The notes under the pieces: generated by a model | The model's database searches: none | What the model was told of the DNA's origin: nothing | The model's input: only the letters and a program-made list of their open reading frames with translations | Made by a program: the position numbers and the translations under genes | DNA from: Syntrophomonas sp. UBA4807 | GTDB taxonomy: Bacteria > Bacillota > Syntrophomonadia > Syntrophomonadales > Syntrophomonadaceae | Direction: 5' to 3' | DNA: 6,499 bases | Assembly (NCBI GenBank): GCA_002402575.1 | Contig: DHGD01000169.1 | Coordinates: forward strand, 1-6,499 | In this document: in pieces, positions 1-6,291 of the stretch | Layout: every line of letters begins with the position of its first letter | Position numbering within the stretch: position 1 is the stretch's first letter

Positions 1-1
1 T

Positions 2-2068
2 TTAAGTAAGTTTATTGAGATAGGGATATTACATAATGATTTTAAGCGCTACGGCTGGATGGGAGTGGTATACCTGTTGGCCTGGCTGGCTGCCTTGCCT
101 CTGCAATTGGTTATGATTTACAACCGCCCGGAGGAAATCAAGGCGCACTATAATGCCTCCACTTATTTGCAGGTTTTTCAATTCGATAACTCACCGCTAT
201 TATTATTTCTTTTGTTGATTGCTCCTGTTCTCACCGGGCTCTTGGTATTTCGCTATTTACAGACCAGCCATGCGGCCGATATGGAACACTCTCTTCCCAT
301 CAGACGGGAAACCCTGTACAATACCCATCTCTTATCGGGGCTGATCTTTCTATTGGTACCCATTGTAATAACTGCTCTAGTGACCTGGGCAGTGGTGAAC
401 GGACTAAAGATCGATTTCGTAACAAACCAGCATATAATCGACTGGTTGAAGGTGGCCTTGGTAGCCAATCTGTTTTTCTTTTTCAGCACCGTGACGGTGG
501 GCATGATCACCGGCCTTTCTATTCTACAGGGACTGTTGACCTATATCCTGCTACTGGTACCCGCCGGTCTTTCGATGCTGTTATTTCATAATCTGCAAAT
601 GTATGTTTACGGTTTTGCCGGTAATTTCTATATAGGTGGCCTTAACAGTTTAATACCTCTGGTGGGATTGCTCGAGTCACCTAATAGTAATGAAATCATA
701 GTCTACTTATTAATCTGTGTGGCTTTATATTTTATCGGCAGATTCCTTTACCAGCAGCGCCACATAGAAGCTGCGGGTGAAGCCATCACTATTGGGGTAT
801 TGCGTCCCATCTTCAAGTACTCGGTCACATTTTGCACCATGCTGCTGGTGGGAAGTTATTTCTACCGTACTCAGCAAAACATAGCCTGGACCTATCTGGG
901 TTATTTCCTGGGTGCCGCTCTGGGCTATATCCTGATTGAAATCTTGTATAAAAAATCGGTGCACGTATTTGACCGGCGGAGCTGTAAAGGTCTAGGGATT
1001 TATGCGGTAATAGCAGTGGCTCTGGTTGGGCTGGTTCACTCAGATTTTACCGGGTATGAAACCAGGATGCCGCAAATTGATCAAGTGGAATATGTATATA
1101 TGGATACATATTATAACCCTTGGTTGCGGGCTGAAGACAGCGATGTCATAAATCAGTCAGTGCGGGGGATATATTTGGATTCCGATAATGTAAACAATAT
1201 TATGGCTCTGCACCAACAAATAATCGCGCAAAAGGAAGGGGCCAGATCAAACCCCCTGATTAGCCCATACAGAAGGTTAGAAAATATCTGTTTGGCTTAT
1301 CAATTAAAGGATGGTAAGAGACTTTATCGCAATTACGTTATTGATGCTAAACAATACAGGCAGCAGCTGAAGCCTATTCATGAGTCATTGGAATTTAAAA
1401 CCCATCACTTTGACGTACTGAGGGTAAATACTGCGGATGTCAAGCTAGTTGATATCAGGAGCGAGGAGGGTAATAAACGAGTCACCCTTACAGATCCTCA
1501 ATTGATTCAAGAAGCTATCGTAGTTTTGCAACAGGATATCAAAATGCAGACCTACGAGGAAATGAACGATAGCAGACCACCCTGGGGACATGTCGAAATA
1601 ACTCTGCCTAAGCCACAGATTGCAGATGCTGACGGGGTAATCCAGCCTGAAGCGGCGACGACACGCATCATGGTGGAACCTAAAGACTCGTACTACATCT
1701 GTTCTGTAAGCTGGCAAAAATCTTACACCGGTTTCCAAGCCTGGTTGAAGGGTACACGGCTATTGGATCGGGTCCGCCTGATTCCCGGTGAAGATATTAT
1801 CCATGCCATAATAGAGTATTATCCTGAGGGTCTGGATGAGAATGAATTTCGGACAATGAGGGCGGGCCGAAATCCCAAAGAAAAGCCAGAGCAGATGAAA
1901 ATTACCGATGCGGACAAAATTGAATTATGCTTGTTTAATTATTGGACGGAATACACTTCCGGACCAGTATATAAAGTCCTATTTGAGCTTAAAGGCGGGG
2001 GAAGCCTTATTGGTATTCTAACGCCCGCAACAGCCCCTGATTTTGTTAAACAACACTTTGCCGGGTGA
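2..2068 (+). CDS. ABC-2 type transporter permease with large extracytoplasmic C-terminal domain (5' end outside window)
   Basis: Likely the membrane subunit of an ABC exporter related to the Bacillus YtrC/YtrD group. An ATG at 59 could be read as the start, but the frame is open to the left edge and encodes 19 more residues (LSKFIEIGILHNDFKRYGW). These resemble the cytoplasmic leader that precedes TM1 in such permeases, and the ATG at 59 has no Shine-Dalgarno, so the gene begins upstream. Counting from that ATG, hydrophobic segments lie near residues 2-20, 45-65, 90-113, 130-175 (two), 212-230, 253-267, 272-297 and 312-328. The motif LPIRRETLYNTHLLSG (about 79-94) matches the cytoplasmic TPVSRR-II-SKF motif of the two permeases downstream. 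Residues about 330-669 are hydrophilic and lack membrane spans; from memory this resembles the DUF6449 domain of Firmicute permeases. Its ATPase is probably upstream, outside the window. Substrate unknown. Confidence 0.85.
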   Translation, partial: LSKFIEIGILHNDFKRYGWMGVVYLLAWLAALPLQLVMIYNRPEEIKAHYNASTYLQVFQFDNSPLLLFLLLIAPVLTGLLVFRYLQTSHAADMEHSLPIRRETLYNTHLLSGLIFLLVPIVITALVTWAVVNGLKIDFVTNQHIIDWLKVALVANLFFFFSTVTVGMITGLSILQGLLTYILLLVPAGLSMLLFHNLQMYVYGFAGNFYIGGLNSLIPLVGLLESPNSNEIIVYLLICVALYFIGRFLYQQRHIEAAGEAITIGVLRPIFKYSVTFCTMLLVGSYFYRTQQNIAWTYLGYFLGAALGYILIEILYKKSVHVFDRRSCKGLGIYAVIAVALVGLVHSDFTGYETRMPQIDQVEYVYMDTYYNPWLRAEDSDVINQSVRGIYLDSDNVNNIMALHQQIIAQKEGARSNPLISPYRRLENICLAYQLKDGKRLYRNYVIDAKQYRQQLKPIHESLEFKTHHFDVLRVNTADVKLVDIRSEEGNKRVTLTDPQLIQEAIVVLQQDIKMQTYEEMNDSRPPWGHVEITLPKPQIADADGVIQPEAATTRIMVEPKDSYYICSVSWQKSYTGFQAWLKGTRLLDRVRLIPGEDIIHAIIEYYPEGLDENEFRTMRAGRNPKEKPEQMKITDADKIELCLFNYWTEYTSGPVYKVLFELKGGGSLIGILTPATAPDFVKQHFAG

Positions 2069-2132
2069 TGCATCCGTGACAAGGCAGCGCGGCCTGGGGG
2101 ACCGCTCCATACTGCGTTGAAATCAGGTATAA

Positions 2133-2450
2133 TACACCCATACCCATAAACTCGAAGCAGGCAGGCTCACCGCTCTCATCCCCGGCATAAACCGGATCGC
2201 CAACTACTGGCCGGGAACCGTTATTAACTACATCTACTTTCTGCTGTCGGTCTTCTTTGTCTATCAATTGTTCAACTGGCTCACCCGTATCCCCATGATC
2301 AAAAAGCTTTTCACTTACACCTCCCTTGCTCATTACTACCGGCGTTACCACGAACCGGGAACGCATTGGAGGGATTTGCAGGGAGGAGAAGGAAAAGGAT
2401 TGAGGAATCGGCAGGGAAGCGCGGCTACGGCCGTCGTGCTTTATTGTTAA
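2133..2450 (+). pseudogene. 5'-truncated remnant of an unidentified membrane protein gene
   Basis: After an in-frame TAA at 2130-2132 the frame is open for 105 codons, ending in TAA at 2448-2450. The product has one clear membrane span (INYIYFLLSVFFVYQLFNW), then a basic tail containing IPMIKKLFTYTSL and HYYRRYHEPGTHW. By hand count about 53 of 74 codons from 2160 to 2381 end in G or C, mostly C (TAC, ATC, ACC, AAC). That is real coding character and richer in C3 than the operon downstream. No ATG, GTG or TTG in the first half has a Shine-Dalgarno, so the 5' end looks lost. The last 25 residues, after about 2382, are low in complexity and may be out-of-frame debris. It sits between two transporter loci and ends 25 bases before a terminator. 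I do not recognise the family. The fragment could be a decayed native gene or part of a transferred element. Confidence 0.45.
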
Positions 2451-2475
2451 AGTAAAACTGAAATATCCGACAATG

Positions 2476-2527
2476 AATGCAGCGAGGCGCTTAGCTCGAA
2501 ATCGAGAGACGCTCCGCTGCATTTTTT
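2476..2527 (+). terminator. Rho-independent terminator
   Basis: A perfect 9-bp stem joins AATGCAGCG (2476-2484) and CGCTGCATT (2515-2523). The stem continues past one A-C mismatch with GGCG/CGCT pairs and is capped by a CTCG-AAAT-CGAG hairpin. A run of six T follows at 2522-2527. The T-run is only on the + strand side, so it acts on rightward transcripts, such as readthrough from the large permease and the remnant gene. It ends three bases before the -35 box of the next operon, which insulates that operon from upstream transcription. Confidence 0.85.
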
Positions 2528-2530
2528 AAA

Positions 2531-2559
2531 TTGACATGTTATTCTTAATTGAATATATT
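2531..2559 (+). promoter_or_regulatory. Sigma-A type promoter of the ytrA-like operon
   Basis: A perfect -35 TTGACA (2531-2536) is followed, after 17 bases, by TATATT (2554-2559), one mismatch from the consensus -10. The surroundings are AT-rich. The predicted transcript start is around 2566, about 28 bases before the ATG at 2594. It drives the repressor gene and the three transporter genes that follow without internal terminators. Confidence 0.85.
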
Positions 2560-2581
2560 TGTACTATAACAAATAGTACAA
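2559..2581. promoter_or_regulatory. Operator palindrome, likely bound by the YtrA-like repressor
   Basis: A perfect inverted repeat has arms TTGTACTAT (2559-2567) and ATAGTACAA (2573-2581) around the 5-base spacer AACAA. It overlaps the last base of the -10 box and covers the predicted transcript start, so bound protein would block RNA polymerase. TGTACTA/TAGTACA half-sites match what I recall for YtrA-subfamily operators. The position directly upstream of a YtrA-family gene implies negative autoregulation; binding itself is inferred. Confidence 0.8.
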
Positions 2582-2593
2582 TGAAGGTAGTCT

Positions 2594-2983
2594 ATGTGGC
2601 TTGATATTAACCCGCGTTTGAGTACACCTGTATACCAACAAATTGTGGATGGGATAAAAGAGGCGGTGGCATTGGGAATATTGGCTGCCGGGGAACGTAT
2701 GCCCACCGTGAGAGAAATGGCTGCCGAATTAGCCTTGAATCCTAATACCGTTGCCAAAGCCTACCAAAGACTGGAGCAGGAAGGGATAATCGTTACCATG
2801 CGCTCGCGCGGCACATTTGTGGCAGATCGTTCCAGTGTGGACTTGGATTTCGCGCAGAAAAAGCTGAATGTGCAGATAGAAAAGGTATTGATAGAGGCTT
2901 ACCATCTGGGCCTGAACCGAGAGCAAATCGAGCAATTATTTGCTGAAAGCCTGGATAAATGGGATAAAAGGGGAAGGGAATAA
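2594..2983 (+). CDS. ytrA: YtrA-subfamily GntR transcriptional repressor
   Basis: A 129-residue DNA-binding regulator, the usual length for the YtrA subfamily, which has a very short effector region instead of a FadR or UTRA domain. The winged helix covers about residues 3-77. It begins NPRLSTPVYQQIVDGIKEAV, continues with the recognition-helix region (PTVREMAAELALNPNTVAKAY, about 37-57), then LEQEGI (60-65) and the wing ending RGTFV (72-76). Residues about 80-129 form one or two helices, as expected for dimerisation. The start is set by AAGG at 2584-2587, six bases before the ATG; an earlier ATG at 2581 stops after seven codons. It is the first gene of the operon and lies just downstream of a promoter-overlapping palindrome, so it most likely represses itself and the transporter. 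The inducer is not visible; in Bacillus subtilis the ytr operon responds to lipid II-binding antibiotics. Confidence 0.93.
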   Translation: MWLDINPRLSTPVYQQIVDGIKEAVALGILAAGERMPTVREMAAELALNPNTVAKAYQRLEQEGIIVTMRSRGTFVADRSSVDLDFAQKKLNVQIEKVLIEAYHLGLNREQIEQLFAESLDKWDKRGRE

Positions 2984-2985
2984 TT

Positions 2986-3891
2986 ATGGATTATGCATTG
3001 CAAACCCAGGCATTATACAAGTCGTTCGATGGCTGTAAAGCAGTTGACGGACTTGATCTGACGGTTCCTGCCGGTTCCATTTTTGGGCTTATCGGTCCCA
3101 ATGGAGCGGGCAAATCCACCTTAATTCAGATGTTGATAGGCATAATTCGCCCCGATAAGGGTGAGGCCTATATTTTGGGACGCAGCATCCGCGAAAAGGA
3201 TGGAGGCATCAGAAACCAGGTAGGTTATGTGCCTGATGTGCCGGTAATGTACCCGAGTTTTTCGGTTGCTGAAATGTACCGCTTAGGCAGCAAGTTATAT
3301 CCTTACTGGGATTGGCAGCGTTGCCGGGATTTGCATCACTCTTTCGATTTACCTGCCGCAGGACATATCCGCAGTCTTTCCCGGGGTCAAAAAGTGCAAG
3401 TAGCTCTGGTTATGGCTTTGGCCTTGCGCCCGCGTTTATTGCTGCTGGATGAGCCTACCGCAGGACTGGATCCGGTAGTGCGCCGGGCTTTTCTCCATAC
3501 CATTGTTGAAGAGGCCGCCAGTCGGGGAACCACCATTTTTTATTCCACCCATAACCTAAATGACCTGGAACAAAGCGCTGACCATATCGCTGCTATTCAC
3601 CGAGGCAAACTATTGTTCAGCCGGTCCTTGGATGAGTTGAAGGAATCTATGCACCGCGTGCAGGTAGTGTTTACGGGAGAACCTCCCGTGGAGGCCATAG
3701 CCTCACTGCCGGGGCTGTTCAACTGGCAAAGCAGTGGCAAGGTCGTCATCATCACCATAAACGGAGAGCTGGACAGTATTTATGCCCGGCTAACCGTACT
3801 GGGAGCAGAAATGATCAAAGTGATGGACTTTGATTTGGAAAGTATGTTTGTGGAGCTTATGAAGGCTGTGGGATACGGGTTTGGCATGTGA
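2986..3891 (+). CDS. ytrB: YtrB-like ABC transporter ATP-binding protein
   Basis: A cytoplasmic ATPase of 301 residues that should drive the two permeases encoded next. Motifs in order: Walker A GPNGAGKST (37-45); Q-loop region VGYVPD (79-84), where D84 stands in the place of the usual Gln or Glu; signature LSRGQ (131-135) instead of LSGGQ; Walker B LLLLDE (151-156) with catalytic E156; D-loop GLD (160-162); and switch histidine H189 in STHN. About 85 residues after the nucleotide-binding fold (about 215-301) form the C-terminal extension common in this exporter group. The ATG follows the repressor's TAA by two bases and has a strong GGGAAGGG (2971-2978), which indicates coupled translation. 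All catalytic residues are present, so the protein should be active. The ytrB assignment rests on gene order and family features, not on demonstrated orthology. Confidence 0.93.
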   Translation: MDYALQTQALYKSFDGCKAVDGLDLTVPAGSIFGLIGPNGAGKSTLIQMLIGIIRPDKGEAYILGRSIREKDGGIRNQVGYVPDVPVMYPSFSVAEMYRLGSKLYPYWDWQRCRDLHHSFDLPAAGHIRSLSRGQKVQVALVMALALRPRLLLLDEPTAGLDPVVRRAFLHTIVEEAASRGTTIFYSTHNLNDLEQSADHIAAIHRGKLLFSRSLDELKESMHRVQVVFTGEPPVEAIASLPGLFNWQSSGKVVIITINGELDSIYARLTVLGAEMIKVMDFDLESMFVELMKAVGYGFGM

Positions 3892-3899
3892 GAAGGGTG
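3891..3899 (+). promoter_or_regulatory. Shine-Dalgarno deciding the first permease start
   Basis: AGAAGGGTG begins at the last base of the ATPase stop codon. It lies 11 bases before ATG 3911 and 8 before GTG 3908. This rules out the in-frame TTG at 3881, which precedes the site, and favours 3908 or 3911. Confidence 0.6.
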
Positions 3900-3910
3900 C
3901 GTTGGGTGTG

Positions 3911-4954
3911 ATGGCGATGAAAGGCTTGCTCTGGAAGGAATGGACGCAAAATCGCTGGTATTTCCTGTTGGCTTTTTTGGCCCTTGGTCTGCAGCCCAGT
4001 TGGGGGGCCTTAAACTATGGGATTAACCAGCAGGGTAATATTGCTATTGCCTGGGCTTTCGGTATCAAGCAAATACTCGTGGCAGGCTCTTCGGCTATGG
4101 AGACTACGGCTATGGTGGTAGCGGTGTTCCTGGCGGCATTAATGCTGACCGGGGAGCGCGGCAACGGGCTTAATTATTTGGTGACAACCCCGGTTAGCCG
4201 CAGGGAAATTATTATCTCCAAGTTTATCGGTGGTAGTCTGGCACTAATCATCATAATGTTTTTAATCAGCCTGTCTTTTATCGTGGCAATAAAGTGGTAT
4301 CCTGCTGGATACAAGGTATCGGAGGTAATAAACTGGTCGGTTATCACTACCCTGGCTTTGTTATGTTTGTTCAGCCTAGGCCTCTGGGTAGCCTCCTTTA
4401 CTCAAGGGATAGTGATTGTAACATTAATAACTGCGGTAATTATGGCCTTGCCTTGGATATTTATTTCCATGGCGACTCAAGTGTATGGCCAGTATTATCT
4501 GCTTTCTGCCAGCCTTGAACTAAAGCTGCGCTACTTGCAAACCTATTTTTTTATACCGAATTATATAAGCCGGGAGGGCTATTTCATAGCTAGCAGTCAT
4601 GGAGGACTGATAACTGGTGGGGCAAATGCCCCCTTTTACCCGCTGGAGATAACTGTCTTAGTACTTATTAGCGGCTTTTGTTTATGGGGAGCCATAAAAA
4701 TGCTGGAGAGAAATCCCTTGGAATCCCCGGGAGAGATACTGCTTTGGGGCAGCTTCAGGCAAATAGGCATGATACTGATAGCTTTGCTTAACGCCATATT
4801 GTGGGCGGCGAAAATTGCTTCAACACCAGGATGGTACGTGGTTTATTTTTTCGCTCTATGGCTGGGAATATATTTTCTTTTATACGCCGTATCCTGGGCG
4901 GGAGGCTGGCTGATCGGCAAGGCTGGGCTTGACTTTCGTAATTACAGAGGTTGA
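3911..4954 (+). CDS. ABC-2 type transporter permease, first of a tandem pair (YtrC/YtrD-like)
   Basis: A membrane subunit of 347 residues from ATG 3911. An upstream TTG at 3881 would add ten residues but lies inside the ATPase gene and ahead of the ribosome site. The N-terminus MAMKGLLWKEWTQNR aligns with AMKGLLDKEWRHSR of the next gene, which supports this start. Hydrophobic segments lie near residues 16-34, 66-80, 108-130, 142-160, 162-185, 248-265, 285-302 and 310-335. The cytoplasmic motif TPVSRREIIISKFI (93-106) recurs in the neighbour as TPVSRRQIILSKFI, and both also share an NYISR motif before the last spans. It probably forms a heterodimer with the next protein, powered by the upstream ATPase, and exports an unknown envelope-active compound or protects the cell wall. 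The gap from the ATPase gene is 19 bases. Confidence 0.9.
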   Translation: MAMKGLLWKEWTQNRWYFLLAFLALGLQPSWGALNYGINQQGNIAIAWAFGIKQILVAGSSAMETTAMVVAVFLAALMLTGERGNGLNYLVTTPVSRREIIISKFIGGSLALIIIMFLISLSFIVAIKWYPAGYKVSEVINWSVITTLALLCLFSLGLWVASFTQGIVIVTLITAVIMALPWIFISMATQVYGQYYLLSASLELKLRYLQTYFFIPNYISREGYFIASSHGGLITGGANAPFYPLEITVLVLISGFCLWGAIKMLERNPLESPGEILLWGSFRQIGMILIALLNAILWAAKIASTPGWYVVYFFALWLGIYFLLYAVSWAGGWLIGKAGLDFRNYRG

Positions 4955-4962
4955 GGGAGGGG
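4955..4962 (+). promoter_or_regulatory. Shine-Dalgarno deciding the second permease start
   Basis: GGGAGGGG directly follows the TGA of the first permease (4952-4954) and stands five bases before ATG 4968. This sets the start there rather than at the in-frame TTG at 4929, which lies inside the previous gene. Confidence 0.8.
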
Positions 4963-4967
4963 ATCCA

Positions 4968-6065
4968 ATGCATCTGTCAGCGGCGATGAAGGGGCTTTTG
5001 GATAAGGAATGGCGGCATAGCCGGGGGTATCTGCTGATAACTTTGCTTATTATTATTTATGCGCCGGTTATTACTACCATGTTTCGCCTGATGCAAGGTG
5101 ATGCTGCCGTATGGCAATGGGGCCAGGAATTGAACTATACGCTGCATTTTAGAACCGAACTCATGCACCCGGAGACATATGGTGGAATTTTGGAATGGCT
5201 GCCATTTTTGGGCAGTGTATTTTTAGGAATCATAATTCTAGGGGAAGAACAGTCAAGCAGCTTAAAATATCTTATGAGTACGCCAGTCAGCCGCAGGCAG
5301 ATCATTCTATCCAAATTTATCCCCGGAGCAGCCACGATACTTATTGCCATACTCATTAACGCCTTTTTTATGATCGTTTTTGACTGGTTACACCCCATGC
5401 CGTTCGAGAGCCCGGATGTGTTGAACTGGACCATGCTGGCCGGTGCTCTGTGCCTAGCCTCATATACTCTGGGCCTAATGGCGGCTACCTTTACGAGTGG
5501 GGTTTTGGCGGCAGGTACAGTGGTATTTTTGCTGAATATGTTGCCAGGCATGTTGGTCGGTATGATTGAGAATATAGCCGTGCGTTATTTCGCAGCAAGC
5601 CAGGCGGTTTCTATTCGTATTTATAACATAGGATCATATTTTGGCCTGCATAATTACATTTCCAGGAATGGTCGGGATATCGATCATATAGACCATTATA
5701 CTAATTTTATTACCATTACCGGCATAAGCAGCAATAACGGAGCTAGCTGTCCGGACTATATTCTGGAAAGCGGCATATTGCTAGTATTGGTAGTATTGTT
5801 GTTGACCTTGGCAGTGATCATTTTTGAAAGGATTTCCCTTTTCACCGGTGGTGCTCTTTTTACCAGCAACTGGGCGCGCAAGACTGGCTTAGCTCTGGGA
5901 AGCGCATATCTGGCCTATATTCTGGCTTTTGCACGAACCGATAGTCTATTTACATTTATTATCTGGTGGTGCATATTGACCGGGCTGATGTTTGCCAGCG
6001 TTGATATTTTATACCGATTACGTCGTCATGGGTGGAGGATGTTTCGCAGCAGGCCGACAAACTGA
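4968..6065 (+). CDS. ABC-2 type transporter permease, second of a tandem pair (YtrC/YtrD-like)
   Basis: A membrane protein of 365 residues, paralogous to the preceding permease. Shared landmarks are AMKGLLDKEW (6-15), acidic EE (93-94) before the coupling region, TPVSRRQIILSKFI (105-118) and a later LHNYISRNG. Hydrophobic segments lie near residues 20-40, 73-92, 119-140, 153-172, 175-200, 268-290, 303-320 and 325-347. The divergence is substantial, so the duplication is old and the two proteins probably serve as non-identical halves of one transporter. It starts 13 bases after its neighbour behind a strong Shine-Dalgarno. The TGA at 6063-6065 is followed by no clear terminator, so transcription may continue into the small reading frames downstream. 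Substrate not evident. Confidence 0.9.
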   Translation: MHLSAAMKGLLDKEWRHSRGYLLITLLIIIYAPVITTMFRLMQGDAAVWQWGQELNYTLHFRTELMHPETYGGILEWLPFLGSVFLGIIILGEEQSSSLKYLMSTPVSRRQIILSKFIPGAATILIAILINAFFMIVFDWLHPMPFESPDVLNWTMLAGALCLASYTLGLMAATFTSGVLAAGTVVFLLNMLPGMLVGMIENIAVRYFAASQAVSIRIYNIGSYFGLHNYISRNGRDIDHIDHYTNFITITGISSNNGASCPDYILESGILLVLVVLLLTLAVIIFERISLFTGGALFTSNWARKTGLALGSAYLAYILAFARTDSLFTFIIWWCILTGLMFASVDILYRLRRHGWRMFRSRPTN

Positions 6066-6171
6066 TTAGGTCGTAGTACCTGCCGGTAAATACGCAAACG
6101 AGTTTTGGGGAGCTGGACAACGGGGCGGATCAGGGGCTTGCAGCAATGGATACTATTAAGTCATGGGTGCT

Positions 6172-6291
6172 ATGACAAAATCAAGATTAATTATCCTGTT
6201 TACTTTTGTGTTTAATTTAGTGCTTCTAATTGGGTACCGTTATTCCTATGGGGTGTGGAATCCATTTATTGTCCCGATAGGATGGAAGTAA
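6172..6291 (+). CDS. Possible small single-pass membrane protein (39 aa)
   Basis: A short reading frame starting MTKSRLIILFTFVF and ending in TAA at 6289-6291. A basic N-terminus (K3, R5) is followed by about 18 hydrophobic residues (LIILFTFVFNLVLLIG) and then a tail rich in aromatics and prolines (YRYSYGVWNPFIVPIGWK), a typical small membrane-protein layout with the N-terminus inside. An in-frame ATG at 6163 would add three residues. Neither ATG has its own good Shine-Dalgarno. However, a nine-codon frame beginning at ATG 6146, preceded by AGGGG (6132-6136), ends in TGA overlapping the ATG at 6172, so start by coupling is possible. It may be a late operon gene acting as a small transporter-associated subunit. 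I know no family for it, and a chance ORF is possible. Confidence 0.4.
   Translation: MTKSRLIILFTFVFNLVLLIGYRYSYGVWNPFIVPIGWK

Noticed and set aside
2085..2120. Possible hairpin GCAGCG...CTGC after the large permease
   Set aside because: The stem needs bulges and there is no T-run, so it is not a convincing terminator.
2128..2133. TATAAT resembling a -10 box
   Set aside because: The bases 17 upstream (CTCCAT) do not resemble a -35 box, and the nearby TTGAAA is only about five bases away.
2046..2522. A 158-codon minus-strand frame across the intergenic region
   Set aside because: It begins inside the terminator stem, overlaps the permease 3' end and looks like the antisense of the C3-rich plus-strand fragment. 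No Shine-Dalgarno or recognisable domain supports it.
4091..4115. CGGCTATGG twice in close succession
   Set aside because: It lies inside well-supported coding sequence and is too short and isolated to be a functional repeat.
6074..6079. TAGTAC, a half-site of the operator
   Set aside because: It has no partner arm nearby and no promoter context; a six-base match is expected by chance.
6070..6159. A 29-codon frame reading VVVPAGKYANEFWGAG before the small membrane ORF
   Set aside because: It is bounded by stops, has no ATG, GTG or TTG start, and is too short to separate from chance.
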